Positions 1 through 9,211 of a stretch of 45,600 nucleotides of DNA are shown one piece after another; position 1 is the first letter of the stretch; every line of letters starts with the position of its first letter. A model generated the notes under the pieces. The model saw nothing but the letters and a program-made list of their open reading frames with translations. It was not told the origin of the DNA and searched no databases. Origin of the DNA: a virus; the IMG/VR virus record IMGVR_UViG_3300005663_000081, positions 1 through 45,600 of that record; one strand, 5' to 3'. A program made the position numbers and the translations under genes.

Positions 1-1
1 T

Positions 2-658
2 GGGTGGGAATCGCTGGATCAGTACGGTTCCTTTGACCCATCGCCGTATGTTGTCAATCACGAACTTGAGGGTTTGTTTATGATGGGCGGTGCCCACGAA
101 TTGACCTTGGATCAAATCGTCAAGGCAGGTCTATACATAAATCCGCCCATGGTTCCGACTTGCAAAACCCATATGACCCAATACCATCGGTCTCACGATG
201 CCGACTGTTGGCGTGGTGCAAAGCCGGTTGAATTCCCCCAAATAGCAGGTATGGATCTACAACCTTTCCCCTGTGAGTTCTGTGAAAGGGTACTGCCAAC
301 CATGGAGGCGAAGGAACAACACCAGTCGGTCTTTCACAAAGAGGAAAAAGGGAATATCCAGCAAGGCCAGAGCCTGGGCACCAGTTTGGCTGATGCACTG
401 AGGAATACGAACCTTCTCCCCGCCCAGGTCAGTGAAGAATCCCTGCTGAAGCGCATAGAGGAATTGAAGGCAGAACTGGCCGAGAAAGACGCTTCCGAAA
501 CGATGTCTGCCACGGTTGCAGAAGCCACGACCGTAACGATAGAAGAACCTGTAGGTGGCCACCCTCATAGTTACCCCAAGGCGATGGGGTCAAAGTGCAG
601 AACTCCGGGGTGTACGGCAACTCGTGGGACGGCCTTCCAGGCCCGGTCTAAACCTTAG
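2..658 (+). CDS. 3' part of conserved phage zinc-finger protein (gene starts at 45461)
   Basis: The frame is open from base 2, so the gene enters from the left edge. It joins in frame to the ORF starting at 45461, giving about 265 aa in total. The visible part has a conserved-looking GGAHEL segment, Cys/His residues around CKTHMTQYH, a C2H2 finger (CEFC then H-x4-H near CEFCERVLPTMEAKEQH), a coiled-coil stretch (RIEELKAELAEKD) and a C-terminal H-x-H plus CRTPGC zinc motif. It follows the capsid gene in the late operon, so a virion or head-associated role is plausible but unproven. An internal TTG at 74 is probably not the true start. Confidence 0.85.
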   Translation, partial: GWESLDQYGSFDPSPYVVNHELEGLFMMGGAHELTLDQIVKAGLYINPPMVPTCKTHMTQYHRSHDADCWRGAKPVEFPQIAGMDLQPFPCEFCERVLPTMEAKEQHQSVFHKEEKGNIQQGQSLGTSLADALRNTNLLPAQVSEESLLKRIEELKAELAEKDASETMSATVAEATTVTIEEPVGGHPHSYPKAMGSKCRTPGCTATRGTAFQARSKP

Positions 659-698
659 TGGTCCACGAAAGTGGGATTCCACCTAAAGGAGAGATTCA

Positions 699-1526
699 AT
701 GGCGATAAAACGTAGACTAGCAACCCAAACCCGGTTCGCAAACGGGTTAATCCGAGTAATGAGCCAAAGCCGTTTGTTCCCTGCCATGGAATACCAGTCG
801 TTGGATGTGGTCAGACAAGAAGACGAGTTCATGGGTGACACCTTGAACACCTTTAAGTGGGGTGTTTCCAATGGGACCGGTAACGCCGCTGCGGACCCCG
901 TTATTCCAGGTACTCTTGTCGTGAATGGTGTCTGTGATTTTGTTACTGGTGACGCTGGGGGGTCCACGGCTAGTTCTGAACTAACTGGTGGGTTGACGTT
1001 CCGTGGCGACCACGGCGCGGTTATCGTAGCCTGCCTGACAGTAGACATCGTTACGGGTGTAAAGATTGAATTTGGATTTACCGACGCTCTGGCTGATCCT
1101 GGTGCGGTAGCTACCAAGGCTACTCCCTCATTTAATGCCACTGACTGTGCTTTGTGGGTCTTTGACACCGACGATTCTGGGACTGGCTGGGAAGGTCTGG
1201 CGGCTAATAACGGAACTACCAACCCAATGACGACCCTTACTCCCAGCACTGGTGCGATTTCACCAGTTGCGGCCACCTACGAGTGGTTAATGATTGAACT
1301 CATAGAAAATGACGACGGAAATAGCCAGTGCGCCGTGGAGTACAGCTTGTTCACCGCAGACGGGCGGAGGATTTTCAATGAAGTTGCCGGTCAAGTGGAT
1401 GACCAAGGGCCGAACTCGAACGTGCTTCTGACTCCTTGGCTTTACGTTGAAGACCGTAACGGCAACAGCAAAACAATGAGCGTCGATTATTTCGGGGCTT
1501 ACCAATACCGCACTGCGGTGCAATAA
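699..1526 (+). CDS. putative virion structural protein, 275 aa
   Basis: It starts 14 nt after AAAGGAGAG, a strong ribosome binding site. The basic N-terminus (MAIKRRLATQTR) is followed by a beta-rich, Thr/Gly/Asp-rich body without Cys-rich motifs or membrane segments, typical of jelly-roll capsid-decoration or fibre proteins. It lies between the zinc-finger head protein and a tandem family of virion-like proteins and is clearly part of the rightward late operon. I recognise no specific family; the structural assignment rests on composition and position. Confidence 0.7.
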   Translation: MAIKRRLATQTRFANGLIRVMSQSRLFPAMEYQSLDVVRQEDEFMGDTLNTFKWGVSNGTGNAAADPVIPGTLVVNGVCDFVTGDAGGSTASSELTGGLTFRGDHGAVIVACLTVDIVTGVKIEFGFTDALADPGAVATKATPSFNATDCALWVFDTDDSGTGWEGLAANNGTTNPMTTLTPSTGAISPVAATYEWLMIELIENDDGNSQCAVEYSLFTADGRRIFNEVAGQVDDQGPNSNVLLTPWLYVEDRNGNSKTMSVDYFGAYQYRTAVQ

Positions 1527-1535
1527 GGAGAAATC

Positions 1536-2135
1536 ATGGCGATTGACCTTGATCCCGCGAATGAACTGCAATGGGTCAAAGAAGGGAGAGTTTTCCAGGC
1601 ACGCCATGGAGAACTAACTACTCCTGCGGCTTTCGAGACTGACATTGTCCGCCAAACCCCTGACTTGATGGTACGGGTTCCGCCAGGCACCGTTATTGTT
1701 CCCCTCCGGGTTACGGTTGACACAGAAGCAACTGGTGCTGCTGTGTTCCAGTGCTTGATTAGTGCTGCGGACAATGATCCAGGGGTAAGCAATATCACTT
1801 TAGCGGTGCCTCGCAATCAGAACACCCGGTTTGCTGCTCAAGGTTCCAAAGTTCTTGCCTACATAACGGCCACCGGCAGTACAGGAACCGCTCCGACGAA
1901 TACGACCGACCTTTTGAGAGTCTATGTTCAAGTTGACATCGATTCCATCACGGCATCGGGCACGTTTGAGCAGGTTGTTTATGACCCCTTGAGAGGCCGT
2001 GGCGTTCCTGCGGTCATTGGTTCAAACATCAACGTGAATGCTTTCATGGTCCACCCTGCAAATGGAACGTCCAGCACAGGTTTCATCATCGCGTCGTGGG
2101 CGGAATTTACATATGACGAATTTTACGCGGCTTAA
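1536..2135 (+). CDS. virion-like protein, tandem paralogue A
   Basis: 199 aa with a good Shine-Dalgarno (AAGGAGAAATC-ATG). It is strikingly similar end to end to the next gene: both start MAIDL-x-P-x-NELQW, share RQTPDL and GTVIVPLRVTV, and end in a IIASWAEFT-type motif. No enzymatic motif is visible. The beta-rich sequence and late-operon location suggest a head-decoration or tail-surface protein. Function is inferred from context only. Confidence 0.75.
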   Translation: MAIDLDPANELQWVKEGRVFQARHGELTTPAAFETDIVRQTPDLMVRVPPGTVIVPLRVTVDTEATGAAVFQCLISAADNDPGVSNITLAVPRNQNTRFAAQGSKVLAYITATGSTGTAPTNTTDLLRVYVQVDIDSITASGTFEQVVYDPLRGRGVPAVIGSNINVNAFMVHPANGTSSTGFIIASWAEFTYDEFYAA

Positions 2136-2146
2136 AGGAGACAAAG

Positions 2147-2755
2147 ATGGCCATCGATCTCCATCCTAAAAATGAACTCCAGTGGTTCAAAGAAGGTCGG
2201 GTATTCCAGGCTCTACACGGAACTCTGTCTTCTCCTGTCGCCTTTGAGACAGACCTAGTACGGCAAACCCCAGACTTACTGGTGCGGGTGCCTGGTGGGA
2301 CTGTCATAGTACCCCTGAGGGTCACTGTGGCATGGGAAGCCACCCATGCCGGTGCCGTGGCTCAGTGTCTAATCAGTAGCTGTGACAATGATCCGGGCAA
2401 TGCCAACATGACTCAGTTTACGCCCGTCAATCTCAATACTCGGTTCGCCGACGAGACAGGTTCTAAGGTTACGGCTTACGTCACTAATACCGGAGTCACC
2501 GGAACGGCTCCGACCAACGTATGTGACCTGTATCGCATGTACGTTCAACCCGACATAGATGCGATCACTGGGTTTGCTCATTTTGATCAGGCCGTGTATT
2601 CGCCGCTGCATGGCAAGGGTCTGCCTGCGGTCATTGGGGTTTCAGGGAGCCAAATAAATGCTTTCATGGTCCATCCAGCAAATGCAACGTCCAGCACTGG
2701 GTACATCATAGCCAGTTGGGCCGAATTCACATTCGAAGAATTTTACGCAGAGTAA
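2147..2755 (+). CDS. virion-like protein, tandem paralogue B
   Basis: 202 aa, preceded by AAAGGAGACAAAG-ATG. By eye it is well over half identical to the 1536 gene throughout, including GRVFQA, TPDLLVRVPGG, the NAFMVHPAN segment and the WAEFTFEEFYAE tail. The duplication is old enough for the DNA to have diverged. A tandem pair like this often makes a hetero-oligomer or supplies variants of an exposed virion protein; that is inference. Confidence 0.75.
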   Translation: MAIDLHPKNELQWFKEGRVFQALHGTLSSPVAFETDLVRQTPDLLVRVPGGTVIVPLRVTVAWEATHAGAVAQCLISSCDNDPGNANMTQFTPVNLNTRFADETGSKVTAYVTNTGVTGTAPTNVCDLYRMYVQPDIDAITGFAHFDQAVYSPLHGKGLPAVIGVSGSQINAFMVHPANATSSTGYIIASWAEFTFEEFYAE

Positions 2756-2795
2756 CCGAACGGGCGACGGATAAAAACCCGACAAGGAGATAATC

Positions 2796-3458
2796 ATGGC
2801 AGTAATGTTTGGCACAGTTAGGCAGGATTCTTACACCGTACAGGGTGAGGGCCAGCCCCACGTAGTACGAATGAACCCACGGGGCGAGATTGTCGTTCCC
2901 GACTGGATGACTCAGTTGGTCATGGACGGGGTGGTTTACAACATCTCCCCACTTATCCAAGAAGCTGGCGACTTGGTTGGTGAAACTGCGCCTGGCACGG
3001 ATAACGTAAATCCGTCCTTCCTTATCGACGTGCCTACTGCGACTACCATCATTCCGTTAGAAGTCTCTCTTGCCCCCGAGGGAACAGGTACTTCTGGTGA
3101 CTGGATGGTTCGCATGATGAAAGATTCTGTCGTGCGATATTCGTCAGGCGGCGGTGCTAACACGATTGTTAACATGCGAGGGGCAGCGTCTGGAATCTCG
3201 TCTTGCTCCGCTTTCAACGGCGGGACGCAGATTGTAGCGATTGCCAATGTAGACGATGACGCCATTTGGGCGGCTGGTCGTGATGATAGCGCAGGCGTTG
3301 GTGCACTCGGTGGTCTGTACTGGAGTGCCAAGACGCACATCCCGCCTACCATTATCGGCCCAGGTTCTTGGCTGATTTATCTAAAGCCTTCCAACGTAGA
3401 CGAAGAGGTCAACTACTCCATCAAGTGGGCAGAATTCACTTCTACTGACGTAACTTAA
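2796..3458 (+). CDS. virion-like protein, divergent third paralogue
   Basis: 220 aa with RBS AAGGAGATAATC-ATG. It keeps the family landmarks in the same order: a VPTATTIIPLEVSLAPEGTG segment matching VPGGTVIVPLRVTV, and a C-terminal KWAEFTSTDV matching SWAEFT-x-EEF. The middle is Gly/Ser-rich and differs from the two upstream copies. It is probably a third, older member of the same virion protein family. Confidence 0.7.
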   Translation: MAVMFGTVRQDSYTVQGEGQPHVVRMNPRGEIVVPDWMTQLVMDGVVYNISPLIQEAGDLVGETAPGTDNVNPSFLIDVPTATTIIPLEVSLAPEGTGTSGDWMVRMMKDSVVRYSSGGGANTIVNMRGAASGISSCSAFNGGTQIVAIANVDDDAIWAAGRDDSAGVGALGGLYWSAKTHIPPTIIGPGSWLIYLKPSNVDEEVNYSIKWAEFTSTDVT

Positions 3459-3497
3459 AACTAAAGGGGTAGCGTCTCCCTTAAAGGACTGTTTCTC

Positions 3498-3872
3498 ATG
3501 GCATTAATTCGTCTCAGCGATGAACGCGGAGTTCCTGGCGACTTCGTCACAGAACTCTCCCCATTCCCTACTCGGGATGTGCCCCTCCGGAGAATCCCAC
3601 TCTCCGGGGGGCAATTGGGTCTGGTAGTCAGCACCAATGTTGTTGCGCTCACCGTGCCTGATGCCGCCACTTCGGCTGAGATGTACGTCCGTACCGCAAG
3701 TGTCACCTTCATCCGAACAAGCGGACTGATACCTAGTGCCACGGCTGGTTTCCAAGCTGACGCTACCGATATCATTGTTCTACGGTCTCGGGATGAGTGC
3801 TTGGAGTTTAAGGCAATTCGGGTAAGTGCCGACGCTACGCTCGACGCAGAGTATTTTGGCGAGGCTGCGTAA
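3498..3872 (+). CDS. small putative virion protein, 124 aa
   Basis: A beta-rich small protein (start MALIRLSDERG) with repeated V/T/A strands and no recognisable motif. The start follows TAAAGGACTG at a workable distance. Its stop (TAA) overlaps the ATG of the next gene as TAATG, implying translational coupling to the LamG protein. Probably a structural or assembly component; family not recognised. Confidence 0.65.
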   Translation: MALIRLSDERGVPGDFVTELSPFPTRDVPLRRIPLSGGQLGLVVSTNVVALTVPDAATSAEMYVRTASVTFIRTSGLIPSATAGFQADATDIIVLRSRDECLEFKAIRVSADATLDAEYFGEAA

Positions 3873-4744
3873 TGATCTTACCTGACGGGCCACTGATTCG
3901 GTCTCAATTCTCAGTCCACCGGTTCAACACCGACACCAAGGCACTCTGGAACGCCATCTACCACAACCGCCAGACCCAACTTGGGAACACAGCTACGCTT
4001 GTGAACTTCGGCGATGAGTCTAATGCTGGGTTAGTAACTGCTTCTACCTTTACGGGTATGAAATATCACGCCTCGGGGTTGTCTCCTATATGGACACCAA
4101 GTAGTGCTCTGAGCGCATTCGCTACTCCCTTCCTCTTAGGAGCCAGTTCTAATTGGAAACAGCACATACCCGTTCTTACCATGGACGGTGTAACTGATGA
4201 GATGGACACGCCGGACAATGCGTTTTGGTCGGATGCTGGGGCGTTCAGTGTCGGGGCGTGGATATATCTGAATACGATTGCCAGCAACGTAATTCTAGCC
4301 AAGTGGGATGAAACCACCTCATCTGAAGATAGGGAATTCCATTTCAGCGTCGATTCCAACGGAGACATTGGGTTCACCATCTACGACGAAACGAATAACG
4401 CTGCGGTAGGTCGTAAAGACGATGTGGCTCTTACTGTAAACACTTGGTATTTCGTAGTTGGGACTTTTAGTGGTGGGACTGATGCGGCTGACGTATCCAT
4501 CTATATAGATGGTGTGGCTACAGATGATGCAGACATAGTTGATGATGCTGGATTTGCCAACGAAGTTGCGGGCGCGACCATCACGTCCCTTGGTTATTTA
4601 CTAGGCACAAGCACTGCCAAGGAACAGCTATTTGACGGAATAATCGCTGGTGGCCCGTGTGGTCCGTTCTTTGTCCTTGCTGAGTTGACTGCGGAACAGA
4701 TTGCCAACCTTTATCGGCTGGAAAGATTGGCCCTGGACGTTTAA
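3872..4744 (+). CDS. LamG / concanavalin A-like lectin domain protein
   Basis: 290 aa. Residues about 110-260 show the LamG/ConA-like pattern: F-S-V-G-A-W-I-Y, then V-x-G-T-F-S-G-G, then V-S-I-Y-I-D-G-V, then a Y-L-L-G strand. Such domains bind glycans and are common on phage tail surfaces. The C-terminal AGGPCGPFF followed by AEQIANLYRL recurs as AGGPLGPVF in the last domain of the 5582 gene, so the two are paralogous. It overlaps both neighbours by a stop-start junction. A receptor-binding or decoration role is inferred. Confidence 0.75.
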   Translation: MILPDGPLIRSQFSVHRFNTDTKALWNAIYHNRQTQLGNTATLVNFGDESNAGLVTASTFTGMKYHASGLSPIWTPSSALSAFATPFLLGASSNWKQHIPVLTMDGVTDEMDTPDNAFWSDAGAFSVGAWIYLNTIASNVILAKWDETTSSEDREFHFSVDSNGDIGFTIYDETNNAAVGRKDDVALTVNTWYFVVGTFSGGTDAADVSIYIDGVATDDADIVDDAGFANEVAGATITSLGYLLGTSTAKEQLFDGIIAGGPCGPFFVLAELTAEQIANLYRLERLALDV

Positions 4745-5589
4745 TGGAATCTCTAAACACTAAAAATTGTCCCATTTGCAAAGACCTATTCAAGGCCGGG
4801 GAGCGGTTGGCTCAACAAGTAGCTACCGACTCTCACGGTAATGCGAATATGGTCGAGTGGGTCCATGGTAAGTGTGCCAAGGAAGGTAGTGGTAAAGCTG
4901 GCCCTCCCGGTCCTAAGGGTGGTCCTCCTGGCCCAAAAGGAGACCCTGGCAAGGCTGGAGCGCGTGGTGAAAAGGGAAATCCAGGTAATGACGGGATAAA
5001 CGGACAAGACGGCTCGAATGGTTCCAATGGGTCTAATGGTCGAGACGGAGCCACTGGAAGTCCTGGGGAAGAAGGCAAGGTTGGACCTGATGGACCTCGC
5101 GGTGAACATGGCGACAAGGGAGATTCAGGACCAACAGGAGAACCTGGAGTACAGGGTGATGATGGCCCGATAGGTCTGACTGGTAGAGAGGTTAGAGGAC
5201 CGCGTGGCGAGAAAGGCAACAAGGGCGACGACGGACCTATTGGGCATCGTGGCACGGTAGGTGCTGAGGGGCCTCTGGGGGCTGCTGGTCAAAAAGGCGA
5301 CCTTGGTGCTGTAGGTCCGGAAGGACCTGCTGGGGCTGATGGTAAGGATGGACGGGACGGGAGAGACATCTCAACCACGGAAGTCCTTTCTGAGTTGGCA
5401 CGGCTGCGTAATATCGTGAGCAAGATGCCTTTGGTTGGGGTCATCGTCTGTCCTGAGTGCGGAAGGTTGTGGGACACCGTAGACGATTTGCACGCTGGTA
5501 TGAGCAACCGGGTGATTTTTACTTGCGAGTGCAATACTGACCTTGTCTTGACTGCGTCGGGTGTCCAGCGAAGGACATCCAGTGTCTAA
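4744..5589 (+). CDS. collagen-like protein with terminal zinc motifs
   Basis: 281 aa. Roughly residues 50-205 are Gly-X-Y collagen repeats (for example GPPGPKG), broken once around GREVRGPRG. The N-terminus has CPICKDLF with a later HGKC, and the C-terminus has CPECGRLWD with a CEC pair, so two putative zinc knuckles bracket the collagen rod. Phage collagen repeats form trimeric fibres or spacers in tails. The start is ATG overlapping the previous TAA (TAATG). The gene ends 7 nt into the next coding region. Confidence 0.85.
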   Translation: MESLNTKNCPICKDLFKAGERLAQQVATDSHGNANMVEWVHGKCAKEGSGKAGPPGPKGGPPGPKGDPGKAGARGEKGNPGNDGINGQDGSNGSNGSNGRDGATGSPGEEGKVGPDGPRGEHGDKGDSGPTGEPGVQGDDGPIGLTGREVRGPRGEKGNKGDDGPIGHRGTVGAEGPLGAAGQKGDLGAVGPEGPAGADGKDGRDGRDISTTEVLSELARLRNIVSKMPLVGVIVCPECGRLWDTVDDLHAGMSNRVIFTCECNTDLVLTASGVQRRTSSV

Positions 5590-7792
5590 TAAACATGGTT
5601 CGCTGTCTTTCGAGCAACACTACGCCACCAGAAGCGACACTCCCAGCGGCAGCGATGTAAAGATAGGCGTCGTGTGGGTGGATACCGACGACGGGACAGT
5701 CTACGTCTGCACCAGTCTCGGTCCGATAGTCTTTACGCAGATAAGCGGGGTCGGTGATGTAGTAGGCCCGTCATCGGCTACTGATAACGCTATCGTTCGG
5801 TTTGACGGCACCACCGGGAAACTGATTCAAGACTACTCTTCCACTGCGCCTACCGTTTCAGATGACGGCAAGGTAGGGATTGGGAATACTAGTCCTCAAG
5901 AATTGTTGCATGTGGGAGCAGGAACAAATGCATCTGATATATCGGCAACTGATTTATTAGTAACCAAAGCTGGGCCAAGTAATTTATCAGTTAGAGACAG
6001 TACAAATGGTGTTGAGACATTTCTTTTTGCTTCCTCTGCCGGTGGCATTCTGGGGACCATTACAAATGACCCATTAGATATTAAGACTAACAATAGTAGT
6101 GCTATTTTTATTGATGCCTCTCAGAATGTAGGAATCGGAACTACGACACCTAATGCTGAACTAGAGATAGTAGGGGATATAAGGGTTAAAACTATCCATG
6201 AGGTTACTGATGAGGGTCTGGTTCTATCTACAAACTTCAATACAGAAAGCATAAACGGAAACACTGTCTTAGATTCCTCAACGTTCAATAATCATGGTAC
6301 TAATAACGGAGCAACACACAATCCTTCTGGTGGATTCAACAGTGGTGGAGATTATGCTTTCAATGGATCTTCTGATTTCATTAACATCGATACGGCTTTA
6401 ACCAACTCACTTGCTTCAACCACAAAAGGTACATGGACAGCTTGGGTAAAGCCTGTTGATGCTACACCATTAGATTCAGAAACTTTTATTGCGTTTGGAG
6501 ACGTAAATGCAAATGAATTTATATATATCACTATTCTTCCTGCGGGTAAATTTAATGCTTTTTCAAGAAGTGCTGCTAGCTTAAAATTTACTTTACAGAC
6601 TGATTCAGTAGTCTTTTCAGACAATACTTGGACACATGTTGCTTTAGCTCAAGATGGTGTTTCCCCTGTAATATATATTGATGGGGTTGCCGTTGCCCAG
6701 GCATTTATAACGGAGATAGATAAAACATATTGGTTTAATGACGCTCCTAATCTGGACAATGGAAGAATCGGGACTGTAAATAGGAATAGTGAGGGTGAAG
6801 TATTACATTTCAACGGAGACATAGATGAAGTAAAAATCTACAATAGAGCTTTATCAGCAGACGAAGTGAGAGCTTTGTATGAACAAAGAACAGAAGGAAA
6901 TAATAGCTATGTAAGCCAGAGAGATATGGAGATTGATATAAATGGTAATGCAAAATTGGGCACTCTGGCTCTATCTGGGGCTCTGACGCTCAAGGTGAGT
7001 GACAATCAAGCTCGGTGGGCTGCGCTTTATGAGGCTCGATTAGACCTGCTTGGATTGGACTGTCTCCTTGTTCCGATGGGAGATACGAATCATGAAGCGG
7101 GCGACCGGACCACGGTAACGACCGTTGGTGACGAGCAGGTAGTTTTCACTTACACCGAAGCAGTAACCTCATGGGATACGCCACCTACAGTAAAAGGTCC
7201 ATTATCTATACCGGTTATCAATTTTAACCAGAGTGATGAATGGTTGGAAACGCCTGATGCCGCTTTCTGGAACGATAGTGCAGGGTCGAGTGAGCCAAGT
7301 TATTGTTGGGCATTCTGGGTAAACGTGGTAGCGGGAGCCTCTGGGCAGTCCCTGATGATGAAATCTACCGCTAACAATAACCAGGGCCAGAACTGGGTAA
7401 CTATTGTAGATAGCGATGAAACATTTAGGTGTCGGATAATTGATGATACTGCAAATGCCTTCATCGGTGCCAGGTCAGGGGTACTCTCAGCTGGATGGCA
7501 TCACTTAGCAGCCACCAAACACGATGACGCCATAACCAGTGCTTCGATCATCACTTATATAGATGGTGAAGTGGACCGTACTGATAATACCAATGGTACA
7601 TATGCTGACCAACAGGATGGGACTCAAGTAGTGCGAATAGGAGCAGAAACAGACGGGGGAAATCCATTGGGTTCCCCGGTTGCTGGTGGTCCGCTTGGTC
7701 CCGTTTTCCGTCCAGTTGGTACCGGAGCAGTCTGGACGCCCGATGCGATACGCCGGGATTTTCAACTTGGTCGGGCGGTTTTGGGAGTTTAA
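5582..7792 (+). CDS. tail fibre-like protein with two LamG domains
   Basis: About 736 aa from GTG 5582, chosen because GAAGGA lies 6 nt upstream; the in-frame GTG at 5561 has no such site. The N-terminal half has a repeat typical of fibre or adhesin proteins (VGIGNTSPQELLHV, later VGIGTTTPNAELEI). A first LamG domain follows (WTAWVKP, VIYIDGVAV, FNGDIDEVKIYNRALS), then a second near the C-terminus (WAFWVNV, ITYIDGEV, AGGPLGPVF) related to the 3872 protein. The stretch about 5900-6960 is visibly richer in A+T than its flanks, suggesting an inserted module. Likely host-receptor binding. Confidence 0.8.
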   Translation: MSNKHGSLSFEQHYATRSDTPSGSDVKIGVVWVDTDDGTVYVCTSLGPIVFTQISGVGDVVGPSSATDNAIVRFDGTTGKLIQDYSSTAPTVSDDGKVGIGNTSPQELLHVGAGTNASDISATDLLVTKAGPSNLSVRDSTNGVETFLFASSAGGILGTITNDPLDIKTNNSSAIFIDASQNVGIGTTTPNAELEIVGDIRVKTIHEVTDEGLVLSTNFNTESINGNTVLDSSTFNNHGTNNGATHNPSGGFNSGGDYAFNGSSDFINIDTALTNSLASTTKGTWTAWVKPVDATPLDSETFIAFGDVNANEFIYITILPAGKFNAFSRSAASLKFTLQTDSVVFSDNTWTHVALAQDGVSPVIYIDGVAVAQAFITEIDKTYWFNDAPNLDNGRIGTVNRNSEGEVLHFNGDIDEVKIYNRALSADEVRALYEQRTEGNNSYVSQRDMEIDINGNAKLGTLALSGALTLKVSDNQARWAALYEARLDLLGLDCLLVPMGDTNHEAGDRTTVTTVGDEQVVFTYTEAVTSWDTPPTVKGPLSIPVINFNQSDEWLETPDAAFWNDSAGSSEPSYCWAFWVNVVAGASGQSLMMKSTANNNQGQNWVTIVDSDETFRCRIIDDTANAFIGARSGVLSAGWHHLAATKHDDAITSASIITYIDGEVDRTDNTNGTYADQQDGTQVVRIGAETDGGNPLGSPVAGGPLGPVFRPVGTGAVWTPDAIRRDFQLGRAVLGV

Positions 7793-7794
7793 TC

Positions 7795-7890
7795 ATGATT
7801 CAAGTAACTTACACATTTAGTATCCCAAATGCATTTGTTACACCTTTAGTAGAGGCTGTCCGTGAAGTTTTAGATGTTGCAGGTATTTAG
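7795..7890 (+). CDS. possible micro-gene, 31 aa
   Basis: A 31-codon ORF (MIQVTYTFSIPNAF...) begins 2 nt after the fibre stop and ends before a 59-nt gap to the next gene. Its ribosome binding site is weak (GGGAGTTT). The I-x-V-T-Y-T-F-x-I-P-N opening loosely resembles the opening strand of the 65-aa protein at 9212, so it could be a truncated relative. Low certainty. Confidence 0.35.
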   Translation: MIQVTYTFSIPNAFVTPLVEAVREVLDVAGI

Positions 7891-7915
7891 ATGATTCTTG
7901 GCGAGAACCCAGACG

Positions 7916-7934
7916 CTAGGGCATTTTTCCCTAG
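7916..7934 (+). other. short hairpin between genes
   Basis: CTAGGG and CCCTAG form a 6-bp stem around a T-rich 7-nt loop, between the fibre module and the 419-aa gene. No U-run follows, so it is not a convincing terminator. It might be an RNA processing or attenuation site. Confidence 0.3.
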
Positions 7935-7949
7935 AGTAATGATTTACTG

Positions 7950-9209
7950 ATGACGCTTGTGAGTCAATTTGGAACCCGGAAGACTATCAGGCAGGCCGTG
8001 GGAATAAACAGTGGGAAGATGGTGTTGATTTCCGCTTCCGCCAACGGCTCGACTACTACGTTTGTGACAACAGATTTATTCGGGGCTTCAACTAATACCT
8101 ATAAAGGTAGAAGGTGGCTGGGGACAGATTCTCCGAACGACGAGGTGAAGTCCAGAGTGATTTCAACAGCGGTCACGACTGACGTTTACACGCTCACCCT
8201 TTCTCCAGCAGTTACTTCGACGTTATCAGGAGACACGGCTGAGTTGTGGGAGATGGACCCAGAGGAAATAGGAAGCGGGGCGTCTGGTGGGAGGGGGTTT
8301 ATCAACCAAGCGATAAGAGAGATATCGGATAAGGCGTTCGACCCGGAAGAGAGCCTAGCTCTGCACGGGGACGGGAGAGAAACGCGTCTAGATATTCCTT
8401 CGGAGTTTGCGGAGATCCACCGGATAGATTACCGGACCTCTGTTGAAACGGAGATTATCGACGAAGCAACAGCTATCTGGGATGAACTAGCAGAACCGTC
8501 TAACGTGACTCACAGTCAGCAAACTGAAGATGCCAAACTTGGCAGTTCTTTCAGGATGGTGGTGGCGACGGGTTTCTCAACTGGTTTACTAGCAACGAAA
8601 GCGTTCACCACCAAAGACCTATCCGGGATGGACTTCGCGGAATTCTGGATAAAGTGCAGCATCGCTACCTCGGCAGCGGACTTACAACTGATGTTGGATG
8701 ATACGGCTGAGTGTGCGTCTCCACTTGAGACCCTAGACGTACCAGCCCTTGTAGCGGACACTTGGACGTATGTGAGGGTAGCGTTAGCCAACCCTGAAAC
8801 AGATACCGCAATCATCTCCGTGGGGCTGAATTACACTGTTGATATCGGGGCGGCAACTATCTGGATAAACGATGTCAAGACGGTTTTGAATTCCACGGCT
8901 AAGTGGGTGGCCTTACAGAAGCATCTTTGGGGCGTTGATGTTAACGCCAGGGATTTGATTCTTACCTCAGTTGGTCGAGCCAGAGTTGGATATTCCCTCT
9001 TAAAACTTGTTGGAGGAGACAAGCCTGTTCTATTAGATGCTGACGCGACCGCATCTGAAGTTGACGACTGGTACGTGATTTGCCGGGCTACCGCTTTGAC
9101 TTTGAGAGCCCATCCACAGGAAGGGAAAGACCCTAATTATTGGGACTTGCAGGCTGAACGAGCCAAAATGAAACATCATCTTCCAGCGAATACGAGAAAG
9201 GTAGGGTAA
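7950..9209 (+). CDS. putative neck/head-tail connector protein with inserted beta domain
   Basis: 419 aa. The region around residues 110-150 (GRGFINQAIREISDKAFDP) and the helical C-terminus (YWDLQAERAKMKHHL) look like the helical parts of phage adaptor proteins. Residues about 180-330 form a separate beta-rich, carbohydrate-binding-module-like insert. Its position before a beta-propeller gene and near fibre genes matches an adaptor or gatekeeper of a short tail (compare T7 gp11, by position only). The overlapping TGATGA just upstream marks the start. Function is inferred. Confidence 0.55.
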   Translation: MTLVSQFGTRKTIRQAVGINSGKMVLISASANGSTTTFVTTDLFGASTNTYKGRRWLGTDSPNDEVKSRVISTAVTTDVYTLTLSPAVTSTLSGDTAELWEMDPEEIGSGASGGRGFINQAIREISDKAFDPEESLALHGDGRETRLDIPSEFAEIHRIDYRTSVETEIIDEATAIWDELAEPSNVTHSQQTEDAKLGSSFRMVVATGFSTGLLATKAFTTKDLSGMDFAEFWIKCSIATSAADLQLMLDDTAECASPLETLDVPALVADTWTYVRVALANPETDTAIISVGLNYTVDIGAATIWINDVKTVLNSTAKWVALQKHLWGVDVNARDLILTSVGRARVGYSLLKLVGGDKPVLLDADATASEVDDWYVICRATALTLRAHPQEGKDPNYWDLQAERAKMKHHLPANTRKVG

Positions 9210-9211
9210 TC

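Noticed and set aside
4833-5255. Long minus-strand Pro/Ser-rich ORF opposite the collagen gene
   Set aside because: It is the mirror image of the Gly-X-Y repeats (Gly codons read as Pro or Ser in reverse) and has no ribosome binding site or neighbours on that strand.
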